Assembly: GCA_033675265.1 (NCBI GenBank)
Contig: JAUJYZ010000209.1
Location: 769,501 to 833,500 of the forward strand
Length of the DNA stretch: 64,000 nt
Source of the DNA: Actinostola sp. cb2023
Taxonomy: Eukaryota > Cnidaria > Anthozoa > Actiniaria > Actinostolidae
Direction of reading: 5' to 3'
Both the position numbers and the translations under genes were made by a program. The notes below the pieces were generated by a model, which was not told where the DNA came from, did not search any database, and was given only the letters and a program-made list of their open reading frames with translations. Positions 44,514-53,502 of the stretch are shown one piece after another (position 1 is the stretch's first letter; every line of letters starts with the position of its first letter).

Positions 44514-47500
44514 TATTTATTTTTTATTATCAGTTTTTAGTTTAGTTAATATTAGACAACATTTCTTTGATCTTACAGGACCTAAGGTCAAAACCATTTG
44601 CGAGTTCACTACAGGATTCATTAGCTGTCCCACCCATACTGTCTTGTCCGTCACATCAGCTAAGTATGGTCGGACATCTTCCTCGATTTGCGGTCAGATC
44701 AGTGTTACGAACTGTATTGTTGATGTTGCGTCTAAAGTACAAAGCATGTGCAATGGTAAAAGTTATTGCACCTTACGACCTACTAACGCTCTCTTTGGCA
44801 ATGACCCTTGTCCTACCGTGTCCAAGTACTTGCAAGTGAACTTCGTTTGTAAGAAAGGTATAGTATGACATGATATCATTTGCAATATTATACAAGAACG
44901 ATGGTATTCTTTATCAGTAATGCTGCACGGACTAAACACATAAAACCACTCTATTATTATTGCTACTTCCCCTTGTAATTCTGCAATTAATGTATTCATT
45001 TTTAATAATAGTAATAATTTGATCAACAGGCACAGTTGCTACTCCAGGCTGTCCTACAGGCTGGCAAAGATCACCCGATGGTAACGTTTGCTATGGTCTC
45101 ATGTTGGACAAGAAGAATTGGTTTGATGCACGTGCCTCGTGCAAGAAGTATGGTGCTGAGTTAGTCAGTATTCACTCAGGGTAAGAACTCTAGTCACATA
45201 GAAATTCTCTATTGTAAATGGATTTGATTAACCGACATCTTGTTCAATGTTCAGATGGGAAAGTTCGTTAGTGACCAGCTTATTGGTGACGTCATGGGAT
45301 GCTGGTGACGTATGGATTGGACTTACAGACCAAGGTAAACGTGGCGTATACCGCTGGTCTGATAGCAGCGCAGTCGACTTTACTCACTGGTTCAATGGAG
45401 AACCAAACGACAGGAACCCACAGGGTGGCTGTGCGCGGGCGACTATGACGATTGGTAGTAGAGATTGGATGTACTGGGTGGACGATGTCAGCAGTAGCAA
45501 ACTGGCCTATGTGTGCAAAAAGTATAGAAACAATTTTGTTCCATCGATAAAGGCACCCACTACAATCCCATCAGGCCCCTGTCCCGTGGGTTGGATCGTT
45601 TATGGAGTTGGTTGCTATAAAGTTTTTATGCAACAAAAAACCTGGACGTCTGCTCGTGATGCATGTCGGGGGTTCTCCAAGACCAACCTTGTCAGCATTC
45701 ACGATGCATCAGAAAACACTTTTGTACAAACTTTAACGAACAGTACATTTGACGCTTGGATCGGACTCAACGATCGTGGAACCATTTCTGGTCATCTGTG
45801 GAGTGATCACAGTGCTGTTCAGTTCACCAACTGGGGCCCTGCACAACCTGACAGTCATTCTGGTCAGCAGCCTTGTGTAGTTCTGAAATCAACCGGTGGC
45901 TGGTACGATGTTGGCTGCTTTGCAACCAGGCCATATATTTGTAAAATGAGGAGGCCCTCTTCAGCAACAAGCCCTGGTCCTTCATCTATAACACCCATGC
46001 CGACTACCCAAGTTGCTGGTATTTGTGATCCTGGTTGGGTGTACTGGAACCAACTCTGCTATCACTTTTCTAACGAGTCATTGTCCAATCAACGCTCGTG
46101 GTTCGAGGCTCGGGGTTTGTGTAGAAAAGTACGAGGAGATCTTGTGAGTTTGAGGAACGCTGCTGAAAACCAGTTTGTGTTTAGCGAAGTCCAGAAGAGG
46201 TATCTGTTTGATGAAAACATTATCTGATAGAACCACCTACACCCCCTAGGTATCTAAATTATCTGATAGAACCACCTACACCCCCTAAGTATCTAAATTA
46301 TCTAATAGAACCACCTACACCCCCTAAGTATCTAAATTATACGATAGAACCACCTACACCCCCTAGGTATCTAAATTATCTGATAGAACCACCTACACCC
46401 CCTAAGTATCTAAATTATCTGATAGAACCACCTACACCCCCTAAGTATCTAAATTATCTGATAGAACCACCTACACCCCCTAAGTATCTAAATTATCTGA
46501 TAGAACCACCTACACCCCCTAAGTATCTAAATTATCTGATAGAACCGCCTACACCCCCTAAGTATCTAAATTATCTGATAGAACCACCTACACCCCCTAA
46601 GTATCTAAATTATCTAATAGAACCACCTACACCCCCTAAGTATCTAAGTTATCTGATAGAACCACCTACACCCCCTAAGTATCTAAGTTATCTGATAGAA
46701 CCACCTACACCCCCTAAGTATCTAAATTATCTGATAGAAGCACCTACACCCCCTAAGTATCTAAATTATCTGATAGAACCACCTACACCCCCTAAGTATC
46801 TAAATTATCTGATAGAACCACCCTACACCCCCTAAGTATCTAAATTATCTAATAGAACCACCTACACCCCCTAAGTATCTAAATTATCTGATAGAACCAC
46901 CTACACCCCCTAAGTATCTAAGTTATCTGATAGAACCACCTACACCCCCTAAGTATCTAAATTATCTGATAGAACCACCTACACCCCCTAAGTATCTAAG
47001 TTATCTGATAGAACCACCTACACCCCCTAAGTATCTAAGTTATCTGATAGAACCACCTACACCCCCTAAGTATCTAAATTATCTGATAGAAGCACCTACA
47101 CCCCCTAAGTATCTAAATTATCTGATAGAACCACCTACACCCCCTAAGTATCTAAATTATCTGATAGAACCACCTACACCCCCTAAGTATCTAAATTATC
47201 TAATAGAACCACCTACACCCCCTAAGTATCTAAATTATCTGATAGAACCACCTACACCACCTACACCCCCTAAGTATCTAAATTATCTGATAGAACCACC
47301 TACACCCCCTAAGTATCTAAGTTATCTGATAGAACCACCTACACCCCCTAAGTATCTAAATTATCTGATAGAACCACCTACACCCCCTAAGTATCTAAAT
47401 TATCTGATAGAACCACCTACACCCCCTAAGTATCTAAATTATCTGATAGAACCACCTACACCCCCTAAGTATCTAAATTATCTGATAGAACCACCTACAC

Positions 47501-49569
47501 CCCCTAAGTATCTAAGTTATCTGATAGAACCACCTACACCCCCTAAGTATCTAAGTTATCTGATAGAACCACCTACACCCCCTAAGTATCTAAATTATCT
47601 GATAGAAGCACCTACACCCCCTAAGTATCTAAATTATCTGATAGGACCACCTACACCCCCTAAGTATCTAAATTATCTGATAGAACCACCTACACCCCCT
47701 AAGTATCTAAATTATCTAATAGAACCACCTACACCCCCTAAGTATCTAAATTATCTGATAGAACCACCTACACCCCCTAAGTATCTAAGTTATCTGATAG
47801 AACCACCTACACCCCCTAAGTATCTAAATTATCTGATAGAACCACCTACACCCCCTAAGTATCTAAATTATCTGATAGAACCACCTACACCCCCTAAGTA
47901 TCTAAATTATCTAATAGAACCACCTACACCCCCTAAGTATCTAAATTATCTGATAGAACCACCTACACCACCTACACCCCCTAAGTATCTAAATTATCTG
48001 ATAGAACCACCTACACCCCCTAAGTATCTAAGTTATCTGATAGAACCACCTACACCCCCTAAGTATCTAAATTATCTGATAGAACCACCTACACCCCCTA
48101 AGTATCTAAATTATCTGATAGAACCACCTACACCCCCTAAGTATCTAAATTATCTGATAGAACCACCTACACCCCCTAAGTATCTAAATTATCTGATAGA
48201 ACCACCTACACCCCCTAAGTATCTAAGTTATCTGATAGAACCACCTACACCCCCTAAGTATCTAAGTTATCTGATAGAACCACCTACACCCCCTAAGTAT
48301 CTAAATTATCTGATAGAAGCACCTACACCCCCTAAGTATCTAAATTATCTGATAGGACCACCTACACCCCCTAAGTATCTAAATTATCTGATAGAACCAC
48401 CTACACCCCCTAAGTATCTAAATTATCTAATAGAACCACCTACACACCCCCTAAGTATCTAAATTATCTGATAGAACCACCTACACCCCCTAAGTATCTA
48501 AGTTATCTGATAGAACCACCTACACCCCCTAAGTATCTAAATTATCTGATAGAACCACCTACACCCCCTAAGTATCAGTAAATTATCTAATAGAACCACC
48601 TACACCCCCTTAGTATCTAAATTATCTAATAGAACCACCTACACCCCCTCTCGAGTCCCTTCTTTTAAAACACTCGTTGATTTTTACCATAGATACCGTA
48701 AGTGGGTGGTGTGGATTGGTCTTAATGACCTTGGTACAGAAGGCGTGTACACGTGGAGCGATGCTTCACCTCTATCATACACCAATTTCGCGAACAACGA
48801 GCCTAACGACTGGAGGGGGATGGAAGACTGTATGGAAATGAGAAGATACGATGGCAAATGGAATGACCAAAACTGTGGACTACAACAGCCATTTGTGTGT
48901 CGAAAACATAACAATTCAGTGATCCCTCCCTACACGATGGTGCCACCAACACCTGGCCCTGCCGTGGGGAAATGCAATCCAACCTGGGTCAACTACGACA
49001 AGAGCTGCTATAAGTTTGTCTTTATGGAGCTCCAGAACTGGGCCAACGCCCAGTCAGTGTGCCAAGCTGGTGCTAATGGAAACATGAACGGAAGTCTTGT
49101 ATCCATTAATAACATGTACGAACAGGCTTTTATCAGCACCGTCATTAATGGTTATCACGGTAACCTTTGGATTGGACTGAATGACATTCATACTGAAGGC
49201 ACTTACGCATGGATCGACAATAATCCCGTTACTTTTGTCAACTGGGAAAAGGGAAAACCATCCTACAGTTATTATTCTGACTGTGTGGATATGATGACCA
49301 CAAAAGCATCACTCGGTCGCTGGGATGTTCAAGCTTGTACCAACTTTCATGGATATATTTGTGAGGCAGGTTAGTGATGAAATACTGATCTCTGTCAAGA
49401 CCACCTCTCGAGAAGGGCCCAATCCCCCCACCCATTTCCCTTCCCCTCCCCCTTCCCGTCCCTTTGGGCCGCTACGCAGGCTATAACAGAGCATCATAAC
49501 AGATCAAAACCAACATTTATTCTTTGATCTATTCTTTTACAGCCGCTCTTCCACTGGGCCCGACACCAG
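30551..49569 (+). CDS. lectin gene B: divergent paralogue of gene A, partly decayed
   Basis: Exons: 30551-30623, 31811-32221, 33063-33110, 33897-34078, 35165-35384, 35833-36240, 36519-36688, (damaged region 36995-39235), 39235-39373, (damaged CTLD4 39721-41150), 41358-41393, 41456-41939, 42373-42545, 42760-42960, 43342-43551, 44399-44422, 44579-44857, 45030-45180, 45255-46199, 48693-49369, 49543-49569. Module order is the same as gene A. If the broken exons are skipped, frame is kept: exon 36519-36688 ends in phase 0 and 39235 starts in phase 0; 39373 ends and 41358 starts in phase 1. It could therefore still encode a secreted lectin lacking part of F5/8C and all of CTLD4, or it may be an ageing pseudogene. 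No exon after 49569 was found. Confidence 0.72.
30624..31810 (+). other. gene B intron 1, no feature recognised
   Basis: Intronic sequence between the signal exon and CTLD1; no repeat, ORF or RNA gene that I can support. Confidence 0.6.
31811..32221 (+). CDS. lectin gene B exon 2, CTLD1
   Basis: 411-bp exon between CTTGTAG and GTAAGA, phase 1 to 1. Motifs: [54 protein letters not shown] and FICK. EPN with WND predicts a mannose-type calcium site. Intact. Confidence 0.88.
32422..32508. repeat. ATT microsatellite
   Basis: Pure (ATT)n of about 28 copies. A SINE-like tail (TTTATATAGTGCTTATCC ... AGCGCTTTACAAT) lies just upstream at 32250-32325. Confidence 0.9.
32838..32992. mobile_element. palindromic MITE
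   Basis: AATGCAATAATGGCGTCCAA at left and TTGGACGCCATTATTGCATT at right; arms of about 65 bp extend through GCCATTGTTCTGGACTGACT. Confidence 0.78.
33063..33110 (+). CDS. lectin gene B exon 3, Pro/Thr linker
   Basis: 48-bp exon between TTATTAG and GTGAGT, phase 1 to 1. Encodes KPIPTLPSMQPPTTS, the counterpart of the gene A linker at 26474-26521. Confidence 0.7.
33897..35384 (+). CDS. lectin gene B exons 4-5, CTLD2
   Basis: Exons 33897-34078 (YCDAGWKHYGTSCYKF, WVDARTDC, GGYLVKV) and 35165-35384 (MWIGLSDRALEG, EPNDHAGNEDC, YWNDDYC, YICEKPN), joined in phase 0 as in gene A. EPN and WND are present. The 1.1-kb intron contains a 5'-truncated LINE with a nested MITE. Confidence 0.86.
34225..34975 (+). 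mobile_element. 5'-truncated LINE (non-LTR retrotransposon) tail
   Basis: An open frame to TAA at 34559 encodes the end of a reverse-transcriptase polyprotein: RLQDIAIFNMYKTKNNLTP, YNLRNSDFFIPRV, TYGKHSLRFFGPFLWSKL, SLSSFKNTIRNM, CTNCKLC. This is the usual C-terminus of CR1/L2-like LINEs. The 3' UTR ends AATAAAGTTTATG(TATG)n. Truncated at its 5' end, as is typical. Intronic in gene B. Confidence 0.8.
34625..34839. mobile_element. mariner-type MITE nested in the LINE tail
   Basis: Palindrome with arms of about 100 bp, ends CAGCAATATGCAGAAATTCT and its mirror, flanked by TA on both sides, as for Tc1/mariner-mobilised MITEs. Confidence 0.75.
35833..36240 (+). CDS. lectin gene B exon 6, CTLD3 in one exon
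   Basis: 408-bp exon between GCCACAG and GTAAGT, phase 1 to 1: [70 protein letters not shown] and YVCKM. No EPN or WND. It is uninterrupted where gene A has the 7.6-kb tRNA-bearing intron. Confidence 0.86.
36285..36432. repeat. TTCC simple repeat
   Basis: (TTCC)n tract directly after the CTLD3 exon of gene B. Confidence 0.95.
36519..36688 (+). CDS. lectin gene B exon 7, first part of F5/8C domain
   Basis: 170-bp exon with acceptor ATTACCAG and donor GTTTTT (weaker than usual). Encodes CDSPFGLSNYLVGDSQLTASS and ends GSWCAANNLK. Same length and phases as gene A 15424-15593. Confidence 0.75.
36705..36920. repeat. AAT microsatellite and duplicated SINE-like tails
   Basis: (AAT)n followed by two copies of GGAAACTTTATTTCATGTA and ACAATTGCAAATCTCACTAC about 90 bp apart. 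Confidence 0.8.
37379..37451 (-). repeat. tRNA-Thr-like SINE head
   Basis: On the minus strand a 73-nt tRNA-like sequence runs from GGCTTGGATAGCTCAG through box A, an anticodon-like GGT and box B GGGTTCGATTCCCG, followed by a CCTGATTTTTTCAGG hairpin. U33 is replaced by C, and the tail is SINE-like, so a tRNA-derived SINE is more likely than a working tRNA. Confidence 0.7.
37570..37630. repeat. TTG microsatellite
   Basis: (TTG)n; the duplicated block has a similar tract at 38745-38780. Confidence 0.85.
38520..38620 (+). pseudogene. displaced, degenerate copy of first CTLD4 exon (gene B)
   Basis: The stretch TGGATGGGAAGAAGGACC at about 38546 and the end GGGAAGATGTGGGCAG|GTTAGG match the gene A exon 13518-13607 (GGWEEGP ... 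KIWA), but the middle is frame-disrupted. It lies upstream of the last F5/8C exon, so the order is also scrambled. Confidence 0.5.
39235..39373 (+). CDS. lectin gene B, last F5/8C exon
   Basis: 139-bp exon after TGTTTCAG, phase 0 to 1: FKGSANADDV, GRFLRIYPIDW, ICLRTEIYGCEG, then GTAGGT. It is open and matches gene A 14271-14415. Confidence 0.72.
39721..39935 (+). pseudogene. broken main CTLD4 exon of gene B
   Basis: After TGTTCAG the sequence reads [16 protein letters not shown] and SLANSVNSF, then a TAA stop where gene A has Trp-Ile-Gly. A small change is also seen at GATCACAAGG, where gene A has GATCAAAGG. The first ~120 bp are almost identical to gene A 13288-13170, so the damage is recent. 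A truncated copy of the same acceptor and first bases is also at about 38733-38745. Confidence 0.7.
39960..41130. repeat. 70-bp minisatellite in gene B
   Basis: About 15 units of 70 bp containing ACGAACATTAGTAGTGTTAG, CATCACAAGTCA and AAAGGTACTTCATCAC. It replaces the place where the last CTLD4 exon would be expected; only a doubtful trace of that exon follows at 41130-41290. Confidence 0.93.
41358..42545 (+). CDS. lectin gene B linker and LamG/pentraxin-like domain
   Basis: Linker exon 41358-41393, then 41456-41939 (FYWPLDALLGD, FTISLIVKF, FLVDSIND, GFAIYLENGRL, WQHIVVTW) and 42373-42545 (SIYGSFLRPIHNI, LTIGSRST, YYMRSLAVWYRKL, EIVDIYNAG). Phase-2 junction AG|T as in gene A. All three exons are open. 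Confidence 0.82.
42760..43551 (+). CDS. lectin gene B CTLD5 (galactose-type motif)
   Basis: Exons 42760-42960 (FGNCKLGWKEFGQYCYQF, WQAARLQC, GGELVSI, YAWIG) and 43342-43551 (ESAWEWSDG, FSNWYNAQPDNW, EDCG, GRWNDITC, YICK). QPD and WND are retained, as in gene A. First-exon length is the same as in gene A (201 bp). Confidence 0.86.
43775..44235. repeat. 40-bp minisatellite in gene B
   Basis: About 11-12 units containing CGGACCCGGTTTTACATGAC and ACAAGTTCTTATGCTTG; intronic between CTLD5 and the linker. Confidence 0.94.
44399..44857 (+). CDS. lectin gene B linker and SUEL-type lectin domain
   Basis: Linker exon 44399-44422, then exon 44579-44857: KTICEFTTGFISC, VTSAKYGRT, ITNC-like ISVTNCIVDV, CNGKSYCTL, FGNDPC and LQVNFVC. 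Phase 1 to 1, 279 bp, the same length as in gene A. Confidence 0.87.
45030..46199 (+). CDS. lectin gene B CTLD6, CTLD7 and first half of CTLD8
   Basis: Exon 45030-45180 is the CTLD6 N-half ([17 protein letters not shown]). Exon 45255-46199 (945 bp) runs without interruption through the CTLD6 C-half ([16 protein letters not shown]), linker, all of CTLD7 ([38 protein letters not shown]), linker and the CTLD8 N-half (GICDPGWVYWNQLCYHF, GDLVSL). Gene A needs eight exons for the part covered by this single one. CTLD7 has WYD for WND. Donor AG|GTATCT. Confidence 0.86.
46200..48650. repeat. 39-bp minisatellite at the CTLD8 5' splice site of gene B
   Basis: About 62 units of 39 bp (CTAAGTATCTAAATTATC then TGATAGAACCACCTACACCCC). 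The first units carry AG|GTATCT, the same donor as the exon end at 46199. Rare variants recur with a spacing of about 711 bp, indicating duplicated 18-unit blocks. Confidence 0.95.
48693..49369 (+). CDS. lectin gene B second half of CTLD8, linker and CTLD9
   Basis: 677-bp exon after [52 protein letters not shown] (end of CTLD8, mannose-type motif), linker VPPTPGPAVG, then CTLD9 [41 protein letters not shown] and GYICEAG, ending G|GTTAGT. Four exons in gene A correspond to this one. Confidence 0.86.
49543..49569 (+). CDS. lectin gene B, last visible exon (linker)
   Basis: 27-bp exon between TTTTACAG and GTAAAT, phase 1 to 1, encoding ALPLGPTPG. Its phase implies a further module downstream, but none was recognised before 64000. 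Confidence 0.5.
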
Positions 49570-49619
49570 GTAAATCTTTTACATTGATTTTCTTTCTTTT
49601 CTTCTTTACGTTCCATTCG

Positions 49620-49950
49620 ATCCGTTTGTTCGTTTGTCTGTCTGTCTGTTTGTTCGTTTGTCTGTCTGTTTGTTTGTTTGTTTGTTTGTTTGTTCGTTTG
49701 TCTGTCTGTCTGTTTGTTCGTTTGTCTGTCTGTCTGTCTGTTTGTTTGTTTGTTTGTTCGTTTGTCTGTTTGTTTGTTTGTTTGTTTGTCTGTGTTTGTT
49801 TGTTTGTTTGTCTGTCTGTCTGTCTGTCTGTTTATTTGTTTGTTTGTTGTTTGTCAGTTTGTGTTTGTTTGTTCGTTTGTCTGTCTGTGTGTTTGTTTGT
49901 TTGTTTGTTTGTGTGTTTGTTTGTTTGTTTGTTTGTTTGTTTGTTTCTAC
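49620..49950. repeat. TTTG/TCTG simple repeat
   Basis: Long impure tetranucleotide tract. The Cys/Leu/Phe-rich open frames across it are artefacts. Confidence 0.95.
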
Positions 49951-50047
49951 TTTTTGTGGGACTTTCGCCAACTTTCTTCTGGATTATTTGTTGTATTTAG
50001 TTCACCAGGGCACCCATTGGTATCAAGGGTTCGTCCTGGTTAAAGAT

Positions 50048-50049
50048 GA

Positions 50050-50088
<39 letters not shown>

Positions 50089-50098
50089 GTTATTGTTA

Positions 50099-50151
<53 letters not shown>

Positions 50152-50155
50152 ATAA
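50048..50155. repeat. ATT microsatellite with SINE-like flank
   Basis: (ATT)n after GGTTCGTCCTGGTTAAAGAT; a shorter AAT tract is at 50227-50262. Confidence 0.9.
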
Positions 50156-50223
50156 ATTGGTCAACAAGGTGTTGTTTTATTGCCGATTTCTTCTCAAACA
50201 CTTCTGTAATTAACACACTGAAG

Positions 50224-50262
<39 letters not shown>

Positions 50263-50347
50263 TAGGCTACCTAACAGCAGTGAATGCTGACCGTGAATGC
50301 AATGTTTATAGTAGTTGTGGATAAGAGTTGGTGCGGCGGAGAGCTTA

Positions 50348-50690
50348 GAGTGATTCCAATCAGAAACCTGGGCACTACTAATTAGCTGTCATGATCAGTG
50401 TATATTAGATGCAAAGTAACAAAAGACAACAAAAGAGTGAGCGTCTAATAGTGTGTATTGGTGTAGTTAGTAATGCCCAGGTTTATTGGAATCACTACTG
50501 TAGTTATGAAATGTTTTGTTTTATGTAAGGGCAAGTAGAGTGATTCCAATAAACCTGGGCATTACTAACTACACCAATACACACTATTAGACGCTCACTC
50601 TTTTGTTTTCTTTTGTTTTCTTTGCATCTAATAAACACTGACAGCTAATTAGTAGTGCCCAGGTTTATTGGAATCACTCTATGCAAATTA
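50348..50690. mobile_element. two inverted copies of a ~150-bp MITE
   Basis: Ends GAGTGATTCCAAT and its inverse bound each copy (~50348-50505 and ~50540-50683). The copies share CCTGGGCATTACTAACTACA and GAGCGTCTAATAGTGTGTAT in opposite orientation. Confidence 0.78.
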
Positions 50691-51135
50691 TTAGGCGAGT
50701 CTACCTTTCTTTGTTTTGAATAGTATTTGTCTATTTGAAAAAGTGGATAGCTTATGAATAACTAATGTATTACTTATAATTGAGATTTCAATGCGAATAT
50801 TCACACTTGAAACTGACACACGGTCAGCCGGCACTAATCAGCTCAATTAATACGGTGATCTTCAACTACACAATTCCCACGAAAAGCACAAGATACGGTA
50901 TCTGATGGGCTTACAAGTCAGGATATACCGCGTGCTAAAGAAACATGCATACACATGTACAAATTAATTAGGGACACATATTTTGGGCACGACATTTACC
51001 GATCAGAAACGCGAAAACAACTCACTTCAGGCTATAGCGTATGTAGGAGTTGGCGCGAAAAGCATGATGGTTCTTGAGAATTGCATGATGGTTCTTGGAA
51101 ACTGCATGTCGGGTAAAAATATGTGAATGAATTAG

Positions 51136-52013
51136 AATAGACCTTTTTCGAGATGCGATGGTCGCTGTCCAAAGTATCGCGGGCGAGCGTGGAAACGAGG
51201 CATATTCGGGCAAGAATGTAATCAAACAAATCCTTTTCATCGTAAGAAAATGATAAAAGCTCCATATTTTGTGCGATATTGCCTTTCCACGAAGAATTCA
51301 AGTGTCTCACCTGTTTCTTTACGATGTCAACAATGCATTACTGTAGTGTTTTGGGCTGTGAAAACACCGAACATTAAATTGGCTTGTGTGAACAGGCTGC
51401 ATTTACCGGCTGAAGTTGTAGATAGTACGGTGCATGAGTGAGATTTTTAGTCCAGCCAGTCTTTAAGTTAGTGATTTATAATGGTAAATGAATGTTATCT
51501 TGGTGATGTTTCTTTGCAATTTGTTCATATCACGATTTTCTTTGCCAAGACTGGATGGCGGCTAGATATGATCAACAAGTTTTTCCATTGTATAAATAAA
51601 CCTTTCTATTATTGTACCGCGTTGGTATTCCCAAGTACGAGAGATATTCTTTCAAATCAGGCAGTGTACTGTTTAAAAAACGTAGAGTTTACTTGTTAGT
51701 TCTACGGAAAATTGTGTTACCTGGGACATCGAGTTGTATCTTACGTTCGGTGTTCAGTTCACAGCCAAAAACACTACAAGAATGCCAAGTCATTGCTTTA
51801 CAGGCAGCTGATACATTGTTGGCATCGTAAAGAAACAGGTGAGACACTTGAATTCTTCGTGGAAAGGCAATATCGCACAAAATATGGAGCTTTTATCATT
51901 TTCTTACGATGAAAAGGATTTGTTTGATTACATTCTTGCCCGAATATGCCTCGTTTCCACGCTCGCCCGCGATACTTTGGACAGCGACCATCGCATCTCG
52001 AAAAAGGTCTATT
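51136..52013. mobile_element. 878-bp foldback element with a possible THAP-like start
   Basis: Long inverted arms (51136-~51370 and ~51768-52013) begin AATAGACCTTTTTCGAGATG. Near the inner end of each arm the frame reads Met ... Cys-Ser-Val-(Leu/Phe)-Gly-Cys-Glu, reminiscent of the first zinc ligands of THAP domains, but no full domain follows. Superfamily not assigned. Confidence 0.65.
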
Positions 52014-52049
52014 GCTTCCTTGCTCGCTCGCTTCAGGCTCGCTCGCTGC

Positions 52050-52055
52050 GTCAGC

Positions 52056-52115
<60 letters not shown>
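52050..52115. repeat. AAT microsatellite
   Basis: (AAT)n directly right of the foldback element, followed by CTTTATTAAAGTGTCG. Confidence 0.85.
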
Positions 52116-52185
52116 TTTATTAAAGTGTCGGGAACTCTTCTAACAGAGCACAAGTGCTCCACTAATCGGGGACATTGTCATTAAG

Positions 52186-52358
52186 GAATGGTCAACGCTC
52201 AGCGTGCGTCCATCGAGTTATGGATGCACGAGGGATGCTGCTAAGCACGAGAAAAGCGTACGCCGAGTGCGACTCTAGCTTCACGAGTGCTCTCCCAAAT
52301 TCCCGCGTGCTCCATTACTCGATGGACGCACCGCTAAAGCGTTGACCATTTCTTTTAT
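52186..52358. mobile_element. MITE-like inverted repeat
   Basis: AATGGTCAACGCT ... GTCCATCGAGT at left and ACTCGATGGACGC ... AGCGTTGACCATTT at right. Confidence 0.65.
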
Positions 52359-52836
52359 AACATAGTCACTGCAAATTCAAATAAAACATTTTGACAAACA
52401 TTCCTATTTATATTATATATTTTATATTATTTATTATAGTGTCCCCAATTAGTTGTATAAACTAAATATATCGACACTGAAATAAAGTCATTATTATTAT
52501 TTTTATTATTATGATTTTCCGATTGATTTCAGAGCGCGTGCGATGATGTGAGCGTGTGTCCGTAGCCGTAGTGTGTGCCCGTGGGCTTACGGACACACGC
52601 TAACCAACCAAGCAGAGCGCGCGTTATATCACACCTATGCTATAATTAATGTTTTACTGAAAGTGAACACTATACTAATTTGTTTATTATCATAATTTGT
52701 TTATTATTATTGATATACAGTGCATAAGGTTTAAAGCAACTATTGAAATCACTATAAAAGGTCGTTGTTTGTTCACCCCCAAAGGCACAATTTCCTTGAT
52801 ATATCCATCGACTACTTCTGCTTTTTTATCACTTAA

Positions 52837-53502
52837 GGTGACTCACAGTAGTTTTTAACTGACCACACTTCTACTTTTCATTTGGTGAATTGATAGACTT
52901 ATCTTAGACCGATCAAAACGACTTTTGCACCAGTTATCAGGTAAAGATGGAAATTTAGAATTATATCAATTTCAGCTCAATCGAAGTTTCCTTGGCAACG
53001 ATAAACAAAGATAAACAAAGATCGTTGAAATCAGTTTTTCTAAAATATCTCAAGATTTCGATGAGCTCTAGACAAGCGACTATGTGCATGATAAACTACA
53101 TACTAAGGCAAAGTATCTGAGACAGAATTCAAACTTTTTGATCAGAGCGATTTTGAATAATTTGCATAAACATTCTTTATGCAAATTATTCAAAATTGCT
53201 CTGATCAAAAAGTTTGAATTCTGTCTCAGATACTTTGCCTTAGTATGTAGTTTATCATGCACATAGTCGCTTGTCTAGAGCTCATCGAAATCTTGAGATA
53301 TTTTAGAAAAACTGATTTCAACGATCTTTGTTTATCGTTGCCAAGGAAACCTCGATCGAGCTGAAATTGACATCAGAAATCTAAATTTCCATATTTGCCG
53401 GATAACTGGTGCAAAAGTCGTTCTGATCGGTTTAGGATAAGTCTATCAATTCGCCGAATGAAAAGTAGAAGTGTGGTCAGTAAAAAACTACTTCGAGCCA
53501 CC
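52837..53502. mobile_element. 666-bp foldback element with TTAA target duplication
   Basis: TTAA at 52833-52836 and 53503-53506 flanks a long palindrome centred near 53173, starting GGTGACTC and ending GAGCCACC. Size, TTAA sites and first bases resemble the element at 19266-19940. Mirror-image 60-codon ORFs at its centre are artefacts. Confidence 0.83.

Noticed and set aside
49524..50152. Cys/Leu/Phe-rich ORFs of 121-172 codons
   Set aside because: TTTG/TCTG simple repeat open in several frames and on both strands.
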